Of a stretch of DNA of 64,000 nucleotides, positions 1 through 12,851 are shown piece by piece. The stretch lies in contig NZ_CP007509.1 of assembly GCF_000661915.1 (NCBI RefSeq), positions 1-64,000 of the forward strand, read 5' to 3'. Origin of the DNA: Stutzerimonas decontaminans (lineage in GTDB: Bacteria; Pseudomonadota; Gammaproteobacteria; Pseudomonadales; Pseudomonadaceae). A program made the position numbers and the translations under genes. The notes under the pieces were generated by a model. That model searched no databases, was not told the origin of the DNA, and was given only the letters and a program-made list of their open reading frames with translations. Position 1 is the first letter of the stretch. Each line of letters begins with the position of its first letter.

Positions 1-41
1 TTCGCTATGCCTTCCACCGCGGTACCGCGCAGCCGAGTTGT

Positions 42-50
42 TGTGGATAA
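42..50 (-). promoter_or_regulatory. DnaA box upstream of dnaA
   Basis: The plus strand reads TGTGGATAA here, the exact complement of the strong DnaA box TTATCCACA. It lies about 60 bp before the dnaA start. DnaA boxes are known in the dnaA promoter/oriC region of pseudomonads, where they serve origin firing and dnaA autorepression. Only one box is visible because the window starts here; the rest of the putative origin would lie to the left. The dnaA-dnaN gap downstream is only 33 bp, too short to hold an origin. Confidence 0.7.
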
Positions 51-111
51 CCGAGGGGCGCGCAGCTACAATGGCCGCCGTCTTACCACGACAGAGTCGA
101 TAGGAGTTTCC

Positions 112-1557
112 GTGTCGGTGGAACTTTGGCAGCAGTGTGTTGAGCTTTTGCGCGATGAACTGCCTGCTCAGCAATTCAACACATGGATTCGTCCACTTCA
201 GGTTGAAGGCGACAGCGATGAGCTGCGTGTCTATGCGCCCAACCGTTTCGTGCTCGACTGGGTCAACGAGAAGTACCTGTCGCGCCTGTTGGAGTTGCTA
301 TCCGAGCGCTCGAGCGGAATGGCTCCGGCGCTTTCTCTGTTGATAGGTAGTAAGCGAACCGCTGCGGCAGCGCTACCCTCTGCAGCCGTTGCTGCGCGTG
401 CCCAGCCGCAGTCAGTCGCAGTCAGCGCACCGACGACGCCATCGCCAGCCCGTTTCGAGCCTTTGTCGGCGGACACCAGCGAACCCGAACAACCTCGGGG
501 GGAGCGGAACGTTCAGGTGGAAGGCGGCCTTAAGCACACCAGCTACCTGAACCGCACCTTTACCTTCGAAAATTTCGTCGAAGGTAAGTCCAACCAGTTG
601 GCCCGGGCGGCTGCCTGGCAGGTAGCCGACAACCCCAAGCACGGCTATAACCCGCTGTTTCTCTATGGCGGTGTCGGCCTGGGTAAAACCCACCTGATGC
701 ACGCGGTGGGCAATCACCTGCTCAAAAAGAATCCGAACGCCAAGGTGGTGTACCTTCACTCCGAGCGTTTCGTGGCTGACATGGTGAAAGCGCTGCAGCT
801 CAACGCGATCAATGAATTCAAGCGCTTCTACCGCTCAGTGGATGCGCTGCTGATCGACGATATCCAGTTCTTCGCCAAGAAGGAGCGGTCGCAGGAAGAG
901 TTCTTCCATACCTTCAATGCGCTGCTCGAGGGCGGCCAACAGGTCATTCTCACTAGCGATCGCTACCCGAAAGAGATTGATGGTCTAGAGGAACGTTTGA
1001 AATCGCGCTTCGGCTGGGGGTTGACCGTCGCGGTCGAGCCGCCTGAGCTGGAAACCCGTGTCGCGATTCTGATGAAGAAGGCCGATCAGGCTAAGGTCGA
1101 TCTGCCTCACGATGCGGCATTCTTCATTGCCCAGCGCATCCGTTCCAATGTCCGTGAGCTGGAAGGTGCACTGAAGCGGGTGATTGCCCACGCGCACTTC
1201 ATGGGGCGCGATATCACCATCGAGCTGATTCGCGAATCCCTGAAGGACTTGCTGGCGTTGCAGGATAAACTGGTCAGCGTCGACAACATCCAGCGCACCG
1301 TGGCCGAGTACTACAAGATCAAGATTTCCGATCTACTGTCGAAACGGCGTTCCCGTTCGGTGGCGCGCCCGCGTCAGGTGGCGATGGCCCTGTCGAAAGA
1401 GCTGACCAACCACAGCCTGCCGGAAATCGGCGATGCATTCGGTGGGCGGGATCACACCACGGTTCTGCACGCGTGCCGTAAGATCGCCGAACTGCGGGAA
1501 ACCGACGCGGATATCCGCGAAGATTACAAGAATTTGCTGCGAACTTTGACAACCTGA
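112..1557 (+). CDS. dnaA: Chromosomal replication initiator protein DnaA
   Basis: DnaA is the AAA+ ATPase that binds DnaA boxes at oriC, melts the origin and loads the helicase. The GTG start at 112 is preferred over in-frame starts further left: it follows TAGGAG by about 5 bases and gives the family N-terminus MSVELWQQC and 481 residues, a normal length. Domain I is about residues 1-80, then a variable Ala/Pro-rich linker (about 81-140), then the AAA+ core with Walker A GGVGLGKT (186-193) and Walker B DALLIDD (244-250). The C-terminal DNA-binding domain carries the signature [15 protein letters not shown]. It is the first gene of the dnaA-dnaN-recF-gyrB cluster. The upstream DnaA box suggests autoregulation. 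Confidence 0.98.
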   Translation: MSVELWQQCVELLRDELPAQQFNTWIRPLQVEGDSDELRVYAPNRFVLDWVNEKYLSRLLELLSERSSGMAPALSLLIGSKRTAAAALPSAAVAARAQPQSVAVSAPTTPSPARFEPLSADTSEPEQPRGERNVQVEGGLKHTSYLNRTFTFENFVEGKSNQLARAAAWQVADNPKHGYNPLFLYGGVGLGKTHLMHAVGNHLLKKNPNAKVVYLHSERFVADMVKALQLNAINEFKRFYRSVDALLIDDIQFFAKKERSQEEFFHTFNALLEGGQQVILTSDRYPKEIDGLEERLKSRFGWGLTVAVEPPELETRVAILMKKADQAKVDLPHDAAFFIAQRIRSNVRELEGALKRVIAHAHFMGRDITIELIRESLKDLLALQDKLVSVDNIQRTVAEYYKIKISDLLSKRRSRSVARPRQVAMALSKELTNHSLPEIGDAFGGRDHTTVLHACRKIAELRETDADIREDYKNLLRTLTT

Positions 1558-1590
1558 GTGCTACCTAATCTATAGGCAAGGGACCAGACC

Positions 1591-2694
1591 ATGCATTTCT
1601 CCATTCAGCGCGAAGCCCTGTTGAAACCCCTGCAGCTGGTTGCTGGCGTCGTCGAGCGCCGTCAGACCTTGCCGGTGCTGTCCAACGTTCTGCTTGTGGT
1701 GCAAGGCCAGCAACTGTCGCTGACCGGTACCGATCTTGAGGTCGAGCTGGTTGGTCGCGTGGCACTTGAAGATGCTGCCGAGCCGGGCGAGATCACCGTT
1801 CCGGCGCGCAAGCTCATGGATATCTGCAAGAGCCTGCCGAGCGACGCGTTGATCAGCATCCGTCTGGATGATCAGAAAGTCGTGATCAAATCCGGGCGCA
1901 GCCGTTTCACTCTGTCCACCTTGCCGGCCAATGACTTCCCTACTGTGGAAGAGGGCCCAGGTTCGCTTTCCTTCAGCGTCGAACAAGGCAAGCTGCGCAA
2001 GCTGATCGAGCGCAGCAGCTTCGCCATGGCGCAGCAGGACGTTCGCTATTACCTGAACGGCATGCTTATCGAGGTTTCCAACGGCATGTTGCGCGCCGTG
2101 GCGACCGATGGGCATCGTCTGGCGATGTGTTCGATGCAGGCGGGTATCGAACAACCCGATCGGCATCAGGTGATCGTGCCGCGTAAGGGCATTCTGGAAC
2201 TTGCTCGCTTGCTCAACGACCAGGACGCTGAAGTCAGCATCGTCCTGGGCCAGCATCATATCCGCGCCACTACTGGCGAGTTCACTTTCACCTCGAAGCT
2301 GGTGGACGGCAAGTTCCCGGACTATGAGCGCGTGCTGCCGCGGGGCGGTGACAAATTGGTGGTAGGCGATCGCCAGTTGCTGCGCGAGGCGTTCAGCCGC
2401 ACGGCGATTCTGTCGAACGAGAAATACCGTGGTATTCGTCTGCAGTTGGAAAGCGGCTTGCTGAAAATACAGGCGAACAACCCGGAGCAGGAAGAAGCAG
2501 AGGAAGAAGTGGCAGTCGACTACAACGGCGGCTCTCTGGAAATCGGTTTCAACGTCAGCTACCTGCTCGATGTGCTGGGTGTGATGACCACCGAGCAGGT
2601 TCGTCTCATTCTTTCCGATGCAAACAGCAGCGCGCTGGTCCAGGAATTCGACAACGACGACTCTGCATACGTCGTGATGCCGATGCGCCTGTAA
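1591..2694 (+). CDS. dnaN: DNA polymerase III sliding clamp, beta subunit
   Basis: The product is 367 residues, the standard length for the ring-shaped clamp that tethers Pol III and repair polymerases to DNA. It starts MHFSIQREALLKPLQ and ends in the family tail VVMPMRL, the part of the clamp that contributes to the partner-binding cleft. Three repeated clamp folds are expected across the length. The ATG follows AAGGGA with good spacing. It sits 33 bp after dnaA and 9 bp before recF, consistent with one transcription unit. Nothing unusual is visible. Confidence 0.98.
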   Translation: MHFSIQREALLKPLQLVAGVVERRQTLPVLSNVLLVVQGQQLSLTGTDLEVELVGRVALEDAAEPGEITVPARKLMDICKSLPSDALISIRLDDQKVVIKSGRSRFTLSTLPANDFPTVEEGPGSLSFSVEQGKLRKLIERSSFAMAQQDVRYYLNGMLIEVSNGMLRAVATDGHRLAMCSMQAGIEQPDRHQVIVPRKGILELARLLNDQDAEVSIVLGQHHIRATTGEFTFTSKLVDGKFPDYERVLPRGGDKLVVGDRQLLREAFSRTAILSNEKYRGIRLQLESGLLKIQANNPEQEEAEEEVAVDYNGGSLEIGFNVSYLLDVLGVMTTEQVRLILSDANSSALVQEFDNDDSAYVVMPMRL

Positions 2695-2703
2695 TTCTGC
2701 TTA

Positions 2704-6227
<3,524 letters not shown>

Positions 6228-6270
6228 TTTTCGGATTTCTAGATCAGCAGACATTAGCCAATGCAGCACC

Positions 6271-6306
6271 AAAACCCCGGTCCCTCAAAGGTCGGGGTTT
6301 TTTGTT
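6271..6306 (+). terminator. Rho-independent terminator after gyrB
   Basis: AAAACCCCG (6271-6279) pairs with CGGGGTTTT (6293-6301) across a 13-base loop and is followed by further T residues. It sits 44 bp after the gyrB stop and separates the replication operon from ahpF. Confidence 0.85.
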
Positions 6307-6322
6307 ATTGGAAGATAGGCTG

Positions 6323-6407
6323 TCTAAATCGTCTCGACTGGTTTAATCAATTTAGAAATCATCCCTTCCCGGAGTAAGGTTGCTCTATCCGAAATTCATA
6401 ACCTTAC
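6323..6407. promoter_or_regulatory. Two inverted repeats in the ahpF promoter region
   Basis: The gyrB-ahpF gap is locally AT-rich and holds two spaced dyads: TCTAAAT (6323-6329) with ATTTAGA (6350-6356), and GTAAGGTT (6374-6381) with AACCTTAC (6400-6407). Both are exact. They lie 41 to 125 bp upstream of the ahpF ATG, where a regulator would bind. OxyR is the usual regulator of ahp genes, but neither dyad fits the OxyR pattern of four ATAG/CTAT elements spaced by seven, so the factor is unknown. Confidence 0.4.
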
Positions 6408-6447
6408 CGAGCCCGTAGGGCAGGACAATTCACGAGGACAGTTGCCA

Positions 6448-8010
6448 ATGTTGGACACCAATCTCAAGACCCAGTTGAAAGCCTACCTGGAGAAGGTCAC
6501 CCAGCCCTTCGAGATCGTCGCGTCCCTCGATGACGGCGAGAAATCCCGGGAAATGCTGAACCTGTTGCAAGACATCGCCGGCCTCAGCGACAAGATCACC
6601 CTCAAGACCGACGGCGACGATGCACGCAAGCCGTCGTTCTCGCTCAACCGCATCGGCGGCAACATCAGCCTGCGCTTCGCCGGCATCCCCATGGGCCACG
6701 AGTTCACCTCGCTGGTGCTGGCCTTGCTGCAGGTCGGTGGCCACCCGTCGAAGACCGCGCCGGAAGTGATCGAGCAGATCAAGGCGCTGGAGGGCGACTA
6801 CAGCTTCGAAACCTACTTCTCGCTGTCGTGCCAGAACTGCCCGGACGTGGTCCAGGCACTGAACCTTATGGCCGTGCTCAACCCGAACATCAAGCACGTG
6901 GCCATCGACGGCGCGCTGTTCCAGGACGAAGTCGAGGCGCGCCAGATCATGTCGGTGCCGAGCATCTACCTCAACGGCGAGCTGTTCACCCAGGGCCGCA
7001 TGAGCGAAGAAGAAATCCTTGCCAAGCTCGACACCGGCTCCAGCGCCCGTGATGCCGAGAAGCTCAAGGCCAAGGACGCCTTCGACGTGCTGGTGGTCGG
7101 CGGTGGCCCGGCTGGCGCCGCAGCGGCCATCTACGCCGCGCGCAAGGGCATCCGCACCGGCGTAGCAGCCGAGCGCTTCGGCGGCCAGGTGCTCGACACC
7201 ATGGCCATCGAGAACTTCATCTCGGTGAAGGAAACCGAAGGCCCGAAACTGGCCCGCGCGCTGGAAGAACACGTGCGTGAATACGACGTCGACATCATGA
7301 ACCTGCAGCGCGCCAGCAAGCTGATTCCGGCTGGCGACGACGGCCTGCACCGCGTGCAGTTCGAAAACGGCGGCGAGCTCAAGGCCAAGACCCTGATCCT
7401 CGCCACCGGCGCCCGCTGGCGCGAAATGAACGTGCCGGGCGAGCAGGAATACCGCGGCCGTGGCGTCGCCTACTGCCCGCACTGCGACGGCCCGCTGTTC
7501 AAGGGCAAGCGCGTGGCGGTGATTGGCGGCGGCAACTCCGGCGTGGAAGCGGCCATCGACCTGGCCGGCATTGTCGCCCACGTGACCCTGCTCGAGTTCG
7601 GCGAAGAGCTGCGGGCCGACGCCGTACTGCAGCGCAAGCTGTTCAGCCTGCCCAACGTCCGCGTGCTGAAGATGGCGCAGACCACCGAGGTCAAGGGCGA
7701 CGGCCAAAAGGTCACCGGTCTGGTCTACAAGGACCGCAGCAGCGAAGACATGCACACCGTCGAGCTGGAAGGCATCTTCGTGCAGATCGGCCTGCTGCCC
7801 AACAGCGAATGGCTCAAGGGCACCCTGGAGCTGTCGCGCTTCGGTGAGATCATCGTCGATGCCAAGGGCCAGACCAGCATCCCCGGCGTGTTCGCCGCCG
7901 GTGACGTGACCACGGTGCCGTACAAGCAGATCGTGATCGCTGTCGGGGAAGGCGCCAAAGCCTCGCTGAGCGCTTTCGACCACCTGATCCGCAGCTCCGC
8001 ACCGGCCTGA
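6448..8010 (+). CDS. ahpF: Alkyl hydroperoxide reductase subunit F
   Basis: AhpF is the flavoprotein disulfide reductase that passes electrons from NADH to the peroxiredoxin AhpC. The 520-residue product has two tandem thioredoxin-like folds with a CxxC at C128-C131, FAD-binding GGGPAGAA near residue 218, the redox CPHC at 343-346 and an NADH-binding [10 protein letters not shown] near 360. This matches the E. coli AhpF layout. The ATG at 6448 follows ACGAGGA; an upstream in-frame TTG (6442) would sit too close to the Shine-Dalgarno. No ahpC lies beside it, unlike the usual ahpCF operon, so the partner must be encoded elsewhere. Codon use is strongly GC-ending, as in a highly expressed gene. 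Confidence 0.96.
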   Translation: MLDTNLKTQLKAYLEKVTQPFEIVASLDDGEKSREMLNLLQDIAGLSDKITLKTDGDDARKPSFSLNRIGGNISLRFAGIPMGHEFTSLVLALLQVGGHPSKTAPEVIEQIKALEGDYSFETYFSLSCQNCPDVVQALNLMAVLNPNIKHVAIDGALFQDEVEARQIMSVPSIYLNGELFTQGRMSEEEILAKLDTGSSARDAEKLKAKDAFDVLVVGGGPAGAAAAIYAARKGIRTGVAAERFGGQVLDTMAIENFISVKETEGPKLARALEEHVREYDVDIMNLQRASKLIPAGDDGLHRVQFENGGELKAKTLILATGARWREMNVPGEQEYRGRGVAYCPHCDGPLFKGKRVAVIGGGNSGVEAAIDLAGIVAHVTLLEFGEELRADAVLQRKLFSLPNVRVLKMAQTTEVKGDGQKVTGLVYKDRSSEDMHTVELEGIFVQIGLLPNSEWLKGTLELSRFGEIIVDAKGQTSIPGVFAAGDVTTVPYKQIVIAVGEGAKASLSAFDHLIRSSAPA

Positions 8011-8025
8011 TCAAGGCGCAAAAAG

Positions 8026-8059
8026 AAAGGGGAGCAGCCGCGAGGCTGCTCCCCTTTTT
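8026..8059. terminator. Bidirectional terminator between ahpF and the diguanylate cyclase gene
   Basis: A perfect 14-bp stem, AAAGGGGAGCAGCC (8026-8039) with GGCTGCTCCCCTTT (8044-8057), closes on a GCGA tetraloop. T-runs follow on the plus strand (TTTTTG) and also on the minus strand (complement of CAAAAAGAAA). It lies between convergent genes and should stop both. Confidence 0.9.
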
Positions 8060-8081
8060 GCTTCGTAGCGACGTGTTGCGA

Positions 8082-9452
8082 TCAGTCCTGATGCAGCACG
8101 CAGCGATTGCGGCCGCCGTGCTTGGCCTGGTACAGCGCGCGATCCGCCTGCTGCAGCAGGCGTTCGTAGTCCGGGTGGCCGTCGTGCACTGCCATACCGA
8201 TGCTGACCGTCACCTGCAGCACGTCGCCACTGGAAAGACGGAAGTGTTCGCGGGCGATGCGTTCGCGCAGCTTCTCCGCCGCCGCCAGTGCCTTGTTGGC
8301 ATCGATGTCCACCAGCACCAGCAGGAACTCTTCGCCACCCAGGCGGAACGCGTAGTCGCCGCCACGGGTGTTGCTCGCCAGCAATGCGCCGACCTGCTGC
8401 AGGACCTGATCACCGGCTTCGTGGCCGTAGGTGTCGTTGATGCGCTTGAAGTGATCGACGTCGATGGCCAGCACGCCGAAGGTGTTGTTCGACTGACGCG
8501 CGTAGAGCACTTCCTTGGCCATTACCACCGGCAGGAATTTGCGATTGAGCAAGCGCGTCAGCACGTCACGGCCGGCTTCCAGGTCATTGGCTTGCTCGAA
8601 CAGGCTGTCGAGCAGGAATTTGATCGAGCGAGTCTGTTCGCGAATCTGATGCAGCTTGGCCAGGCGCTCGCCAGTATCCTGCAGCGTAGCGATCGCCTTG
8701 AGTTCCTCGTCGATGCGCTCGATGTAATCGAGGATGCTCGCGCTTTCCGGCGAACCCTGGAACGCGTGGGATGCCTTGTGGCGAAACCACAAGCCGAACT
8801 CGGAACCGGCCAGCTGTGGCAATGCTCCGCTCAGGTTGCCGATCGCCAGATCGAACATCAGCTGGTTTTCCCAATCGAGCAGTGCCGCGCGCTGACGTTC
8901 CTTCTCGACGCCGATATTCTGTGACACGGAGAACAGCCGATAGGCTTCCTCAGCACGGGAGTTGCGATCGTGGGACTGGGAATAGGCGAAGCAGATGATT
9001 TCCACGGCCAGGTCGATCAGATCGGCGCCCATGCGGGCAGCCTTGCGCCGCACCGGCTCGTCGAGATCGCGCTCTTCCAACAATTGGCGCAGCCGACCCT
9101 TCAGCGAGCGGGAGCCGCGCAGTACCAGGCTGACCGGAATCTCGATACGCGCATGGATGTCGCCGACCTTGCGCTGCAGGTCGACCACGGCGTCGAGGTC
9201 GCTATGGGCGGTCGAGGAGCACACCGTGACGATCCACTTCTGCATTGATTTGCCGAGGCGACTCTTCACCTGCTCGTGGGACAGGAAGCTGGCCGAGTGC
9301 GGGTCGGCCAGCATCTGCGAATAGAAGTGCTCGGCCAGTTCGGCGCTTTTCTCTTCGGCAACGGCATGCAGTGCGGCAGCCGCTTCGGTCGGGTAGCCGT
9401 CGAGTAGGCGCAGCCATTCGGCGACCAGCTGGTGGTTGGGTATTTGCTGCAT
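8082..9452 (-). CDS. Globin-coupled diguanylate cyclase (DosC-like)
   Basis: This 456-residue protein joins a sensor globin to a GGDEF domain that makes cyclic di-GMP. Residues about 1-155 show the globin-coupled sensor pattern. FLSHEQVKSRLGKSMQKW precedes VGDIHARIEIP, in which H100 is the predicted proximal heme ligand, and Y44 (HFYSQML) is a candidate distal residue. E. coli DosC uses H98 and Y43. A middle helical region is followed by the GGDEF domain with the active site GGEEF at 372-376. The inhibitory I-site RGGD at 363-366 is spaced exactly five residues before it, so product feedback inhibition is expected. Likely role: oxygen- or gas-responsive control of biofilm/motility. It is transcribed convergently with ahpF. 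Confidence 0.88.
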   Translation of the reverse strand: MQQIPNHQLVAEWLRLLDGYPTEAAAALHAVAEEKSAELAEHFYSQMLADPHSASFLSHEQVKSRLGKSMQKWIVTVCSSTAHSDLDAVVDLQRKVGDIHARIEIPVSLVLRGSRSLKGRLRQLLEERDLDEPVRRKAARMGADLIDLAVEIICFAYSQSHDRNSRAEEAYRLFSVSQNIGVEKERQRAALLDWENQLMFDLAIGNLSGALPQLAGSEFGLWFRHKASHAFQGSPESASILDYIERIDEELKAIATLQDTGERLAKLHQIREQTRSIKFLLDSLFEQANDLEAGRDVLTRLLNRKFLPVVMAKEVLYARQSNNTFGVLAIDVDHFKRINDTYGHEAGDQVLQQVGALLASNTRGGDYAFRLGGEEFLLVLVDIDANKALAAAEKLRERIAREHFRLSSGDVLQVTVSIGMAVHDGHPDYERLLQQADRALYQAKHGGRNRCVLHQD

Positions 9453-9503
9453 AGGGGACTCGCTAAGATGGGTGGACGTCCCTGCCCTGCCCCGGCGTAT
9501 TGA

Positions 9504-10253
9504 TCAGAGGGTCGCGCGACTCTGAGCTTCAAGCTCGCTGACCCGTGCGTTGATCCAGTCTTCGGCGCGCTGGTTCAGCTCGGCGATGGCGCGCGGACTT
9601 TCGCTGTCAGCGAACATGGGCTGGCCGATAACGACCTGAATGGTGCCGGGTCGCTTGCCCCAGCCTGCCTTCGGCCAGAACAAGCCGGCGTTGTGCGCGA
9701 TGGGCAGCACCGGCAAACCGGCGTTCACCGCCAGTGCGGCGCCGCTGCGCGAGAACTTGCCCTGCTGGCCGACCGGTACACGGGTGCCTTCGGGAAAGAT
9801 CAGCACCCAGGCGCCCTGCTCCAGACGCTCGTGACCCTGCTTGGCAACCTGGCGTAGCGCCGCCTTGGGGTTGTCGCGATCGATGGCGATCGGCTTGAGC
9901 AGCATGATTGCCCAGCCGAAGAACGGCACCCGCAGCAGCTCGCGCTTGAGCACCTGGGTCAGCGGCTCGAAGTAGGCCGAGAGGAAAAAGGTCTCCCAGG
10001 TGCTCTGATGCTTGGCCAGGATCACGCAGGGGCGCGCTGGTACATTCTCCGTACCATGCACCTCGTAGTGCAGGCCTACCAGCGTCTTGCCCAGCCATAC
10101 GGCACAGCGGCACCAGTTCTGTACCACGAAGCGATAGCGCGCGCGGAACGCCATGAACGGGGCGAACACCAGACTCACCAGGCACCAGGCGAACGCGGTG
10201 AACGCCAGCATGAAATAGAACAGGGCGATACGAACGGGTAACAGGAGGCTCAT
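9504..10253 (-). CDS. lptA: 1-acyl-sn-glycerol-3-phosphate acyltransferase (LptA/PlsC family)
   Basis: It acylates lysophosphatidic acid to phosphatidic acid at the inner membrane. The 249-residue product has a hydrophobic N-terminal anchor (residues about 5-35), the catalytic HX4E-type box in AKHQSTWE and the phosphate-binding FPEGTR. The start overlaps the gmhB stop by four bases, so the two are probably cotranslated. The position downstream of gmhB-glyS-glyQ matches the pseudomonad PA0005 locus, where the gene has been called lptA; that name is from family knowledge, not from a distinctive residue here. Confidence 0.9.
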   Translation of the reverse strand: MSLLLPVRIALFYFMLAFTAFAWCLVSLVFAPFMAFRARYRFVVQNWCRCAVWLGKTLVGLHYEVHGTENVPARPCVILAKHQSTWETFFLSAYFEPLTQVLKRELLRVPFFGWAIMLLKPIAIDRDNPKAALRQVAKQGHERLEQGAWVLIFPEGTRVPVGQQGKFSRSGAALAVNAGLPVLPIAHNAGLFWPKAGWGKRPGTIQVVIGQPMFADSESPRAIAELNQRAEDWINARVSELEAQSRATL

Positions 10254-10828
10254 CGAGAACTCTCGAGTAGATGATCGACAACAGCGGCCAGGTCGTCGAA
10301 GACCTGGGTACCTGGCGGCAACGTACCTTCCAGGGTGCGCAGGCCCTTCCCGGTTCTGACCAGGTAGGGCACGCCGCCGAGCAGCATGCCGGCATGCAGA
10401 TCGCGGTGGCTGTCGCCAACCACCGGCACGCCCTTCAGGTCCGCCAGGCCGAAGTGCTCGGCAATGCTGCGAAACATTCCAGGCTTCGGCTTGCGGCAGT
10501 TGCAGCCATCGTCCGGACCGTGCGGGCAGTGCACGATCAGATCGATACGTCCGCCCTGCTCCATCACCAGCTGCTGCATCTTGAAATGCATGTCACCGAG
10601 GGTGCTGAGGTCGAACTTGCCGCGCGCGACGCCCGACTGGTTGGTGGCCACAGCCACCGTCCAGCCAGCCCTGCATAGCCGCGCGATGGCTTCCAGCGAG
10701 CCGGGAATGGGGATCCACTCCTCCAGCGACTTCACGTACTCGTCGGAGTCCTCGTTGATCACGCCATCACGGTCCAGCACGATCAGCTTCACGGGCTTAG
10801 CCAAGTGCGGAAATATCGGCAACGCCAA
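10250..10828 (-). CDS. gmhB: D-glycero-beta-D-manno-heptose-1,7-bisphosphate 7-phosphatase
   Basis: GmhB removes the 7-phosphate in ADP-heptose synthesis for the LPS inner core. It is a HAD-family phosphatase: the nucleophile motif is LDRDGVIN, the second motif ATNQSG, the zinc loop C-H-C-C within [17 protein letters not shown], and the acidic motif VVGDSHRDL. The chosen start is TTG (10828), which has a good AGAGGA seven bases upstream and overlaps the glyS end by 32 bp, giving 192 residues. An alternative GTG at 10792 gives 180 residues beginning [10 protein letters not shown], closer to homologues I remember, but lacks a clear Shine-Dalgarno. Either way the stop is the same. Confidence 0.93.
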   Translation of the reverse strand: MALPIFPHLAKPVKLIVLDRDGVINEDSDEYVKSLEEWIPIPGSLEAIARLCRAGWTVAVATNQSGVARGKFDLSTLGDMHFKMQQLVMEQGGRIDLIVHCPHGPDDGCNCRKPKPGMFRSIAEHFGLADLKGVPVVGDSHRDLHAGMLLGGVPYLVRTGKGLRTLEGTLPPGTQVFDDLAAVVDHLLESSR

Positions 10829-12851
10829 GGAACAGTCCTCTCAGCCGGGCCAGCAAGGCATAACGGTTGGCGCGCACCGAAGCATCTTCGGCATTCACCA
10901 GCACCGCCTCGAAGAAGGCATCCACCGGGCCACGCAGGTGCGCCAGACGCTCCAGCGCCTCACGGTACTGACGCGCCGCGGCGAGCGGTTGCACCGCCTG
11001 CTCGGCCTGCTGGATCGCCGAGTACAGCGAGAACTCGGTGGCGTTGTCGAACCAGCGCGGCTCGACCGCTTCCGGCAGCTTCGCATCGAACTTGCTCAGC
11101 AGGTTGGAGACGCGCTTGTTGGCTGCGGCCAGTGCTGCAGCCTCCGGCAACGTGCGGAAAGCCTGTACGGCCTGCACGCGCTGATCGAAGTCCAGCGCCG
11201 AGCCCGGCTGCACGGCACGCACCGATAGGTAGGCGGCGACGTCGACGCCTTCGTCCTCGTAGCGCGCACGCAGGCGATCGAAGATGAACTCCAGGACCTG
11301 ATCGGCGAGGCCGGCCGACTTGACCTGCGTACCGAACTGGCCGATGGCGAAGTTCACTGCCTCGACCAGATTCAGGTCCAGCTGCTTCTCGATGAGGATG
11401 CGCAGCACGCCAAGGGCGGCACGGCGCAGGGCGTAGGGGTCCTTGGAGCCGGTGGGCAACATGCCGATGCCGAAGATGCCGACCAGGGTGTCGAGCTTGT
11501 CCGCGACCGCCACGGCGGCGCCGGTCAGAGTAGTCGGCAATTCGCCACCGGCGCCGCGCGGCATGTACTGCTCGTTCAGCGCCAGCGCCACGTCTTCCGG
11601 CTCGCCGTCATTGAGCGCGTAGTAGTAACCGGCAACGCCCTGCATTTCCGGGAACTCGCCAACCATTTCGGTGGCCAGGTCGCACTTGGAGAGCAGACCG
11701 GCGCGGGCGGCACGTTGCTTGTCGCCACCGGTGCGTTCGGCGATCAGACCAGCCAGGCGCGAGACGCGTTCGGCCTTGTCGAACACGGTGCCGAGCTGGG
11801 CCTGGAACACCACGTTCTTCAGGCGCTCGTTGAAGCTGTCGAGCTTCTGCTTCTTGTCCTGCTTGAAGAAGAACTCGGCGTCGGTCAGACGCGGGCGCAC
11901 GACCTTCTCGTTACCGGAAACGATCTGCGCCGGGTCCTTGGATTCGATGTTGGCCACGGTGATGAAACGCGGCAGCAGCTTGCCGTTGGCATCCAGCAGG
12001 CAGAAGTACTTCTGGTTGTCCTGCATGGTGGTGATCAGTGCTTCCTGCGGCACTTCGAGGAAGCGTTCCTCGAACGAGCAGACCAGCGGCACCGGCCACT
12101 CGACCAGCGCGGTCACTTCATCGAGCAGCGCCGGCGGCACGATGGCCGTACCGTTCTGCTCGGCAGCCAGCTGCTCGACGCGCTTGGCGATCAGCTCGCG
12201 GCGCTCGGCGAAGTCGGCGATCACATGGGCGCCACGCAGGTCTTCCAGATAGCTGGAAGGCTTGGAAATGTGCACCTGGCCCGGGCTGTGGAAGCGGTGG
12301 CCGCGGGATTCGCGACCGGCACGCTGGGCGAGGATCTCGCAATCGATCACCTGCTCACCGAAGAGCATCACCAACCACTGGGTCGGGCGAACGAATTCTT
12401 CCTTGCGTGCGGCCCAGCGCATGCGCTTGGGGATCGGCAGATCGTTCAGCGAAGCTTCGACGATACCTGGCAGCAGCTGGCTGGCGGGCTGGCCTTCAAT
12501 GGTACGGCTGAATTTGAGTTTCGCGCCGCTGCGATCGATCTCGGCGAGGTCGACGCCGCACTTGCGGGCAAAGCCCAGGGCGGCCTGGGTCGGCTCGCCG
12601 TCGGCGTCGAAGGCGGCCTGCATCGGTGGGCCGTCGAGGTTGATGCTGCGATCAGGCTGCTGCGTGGCCAGCTGCTCGACCAGCACCGCCAGGCGCCGGG
12701 GTGCGGCATAGGCCTGCGCCTTGACGAAGCCCAGGCCGGCGTCCTTCAGGCCCTTCTCGATACCGGCGCAGAAGGCTTCGGCCAGCTTGGCGAGCGCCTT
12801 CGGGGGCAGTTCTTCGGTACCCAGTTCGACGAGGAAATCCAGTGCACTCAT
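10797..12851 (-). CDS. glyS: Glycyl-tRNA synthetase beta subunit
   Basis: The 684-residue product is the tRNA-recognition subunit of the bacterial alpha2beta2 glycyl-tRNA synthetase. It begins [20 protein letters not shown], the diagnostic N-terminus of the family, and contains the VRPTQW and [11 protein letters not shown] segments and a C-terminal DALR-type helical region. The start overlaps the glyQ stop by four bases (ATGA), as in other proteobacteria. Full length, no anomalies. Confidence 0.98.
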   Translation of the reverse strand: MSALDFLVELGTEELPPKALAKLAEAFCAGIEKGLKDAGLGFVKAQAYAAPRRLAVLVEQLATQQPDRSINLDGPPMQAAFDADGEPTQAALGFARKCGVDLAEIDRSGAKLKFSRTIEGQPASQLLPGIVEASLNDLPIPKRMRWAARKEEFVRPTQWLVMLFGEQVIDCEILAQRAGRESRGHRFHSPGQVHISKPSSYLEDLRGAHVIADFAERRELIAKRVEQLAAEQNGTAIVPPALLDEVTALVEWPVPLVCSFEERFLEVPQEALITTMQDNQKYFCLLDANGKLLPRFITVANIESKDPAQIVSGNEKVVRPRLTDAEFFFKQDKKQKLDSFNERLKNVVFQAQLGTVFDKAERVSRLAGLIAERTGGDKQRAARAGLLSKCDLATEMVGEFPEMQGVAGYYYALNDGEPEDVALALNEQYMPRGAGGELPTTLTGAAVAVADKLDTLVGIFGIGMLPTGSKDPYALRRAALGVLRILIEKQLDLNLVEAVNFAIGQFGTQVKSAGLADQVLEFIFDRLRARYEDEGVDVAAYLSVRAVQPGSALDFDQRVQAVQAFRTLPEAAALAAANKRVSNLLSKFDAKLPEAVEPRWFDNATEFSLYSAIQQAEQAVQPLAAARQYREALERLAHLRGPVDAFFEAVLVNAEDASVRANRYALLARLRGLFLGVADISALG

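Noticed and set aside
6310..6440. OxyR site before ahpF
   Set aside because: No set of four ATAG/CTAT tetramers with seven-base spacing was found.
6430..7983. A 517-codon minus-strand frame opposite ahpF
   Set aside because: Antisense shadow of ahpF with low-complexity Ala/Val/His content; no Shine-Dalgarno or recognisable motif.
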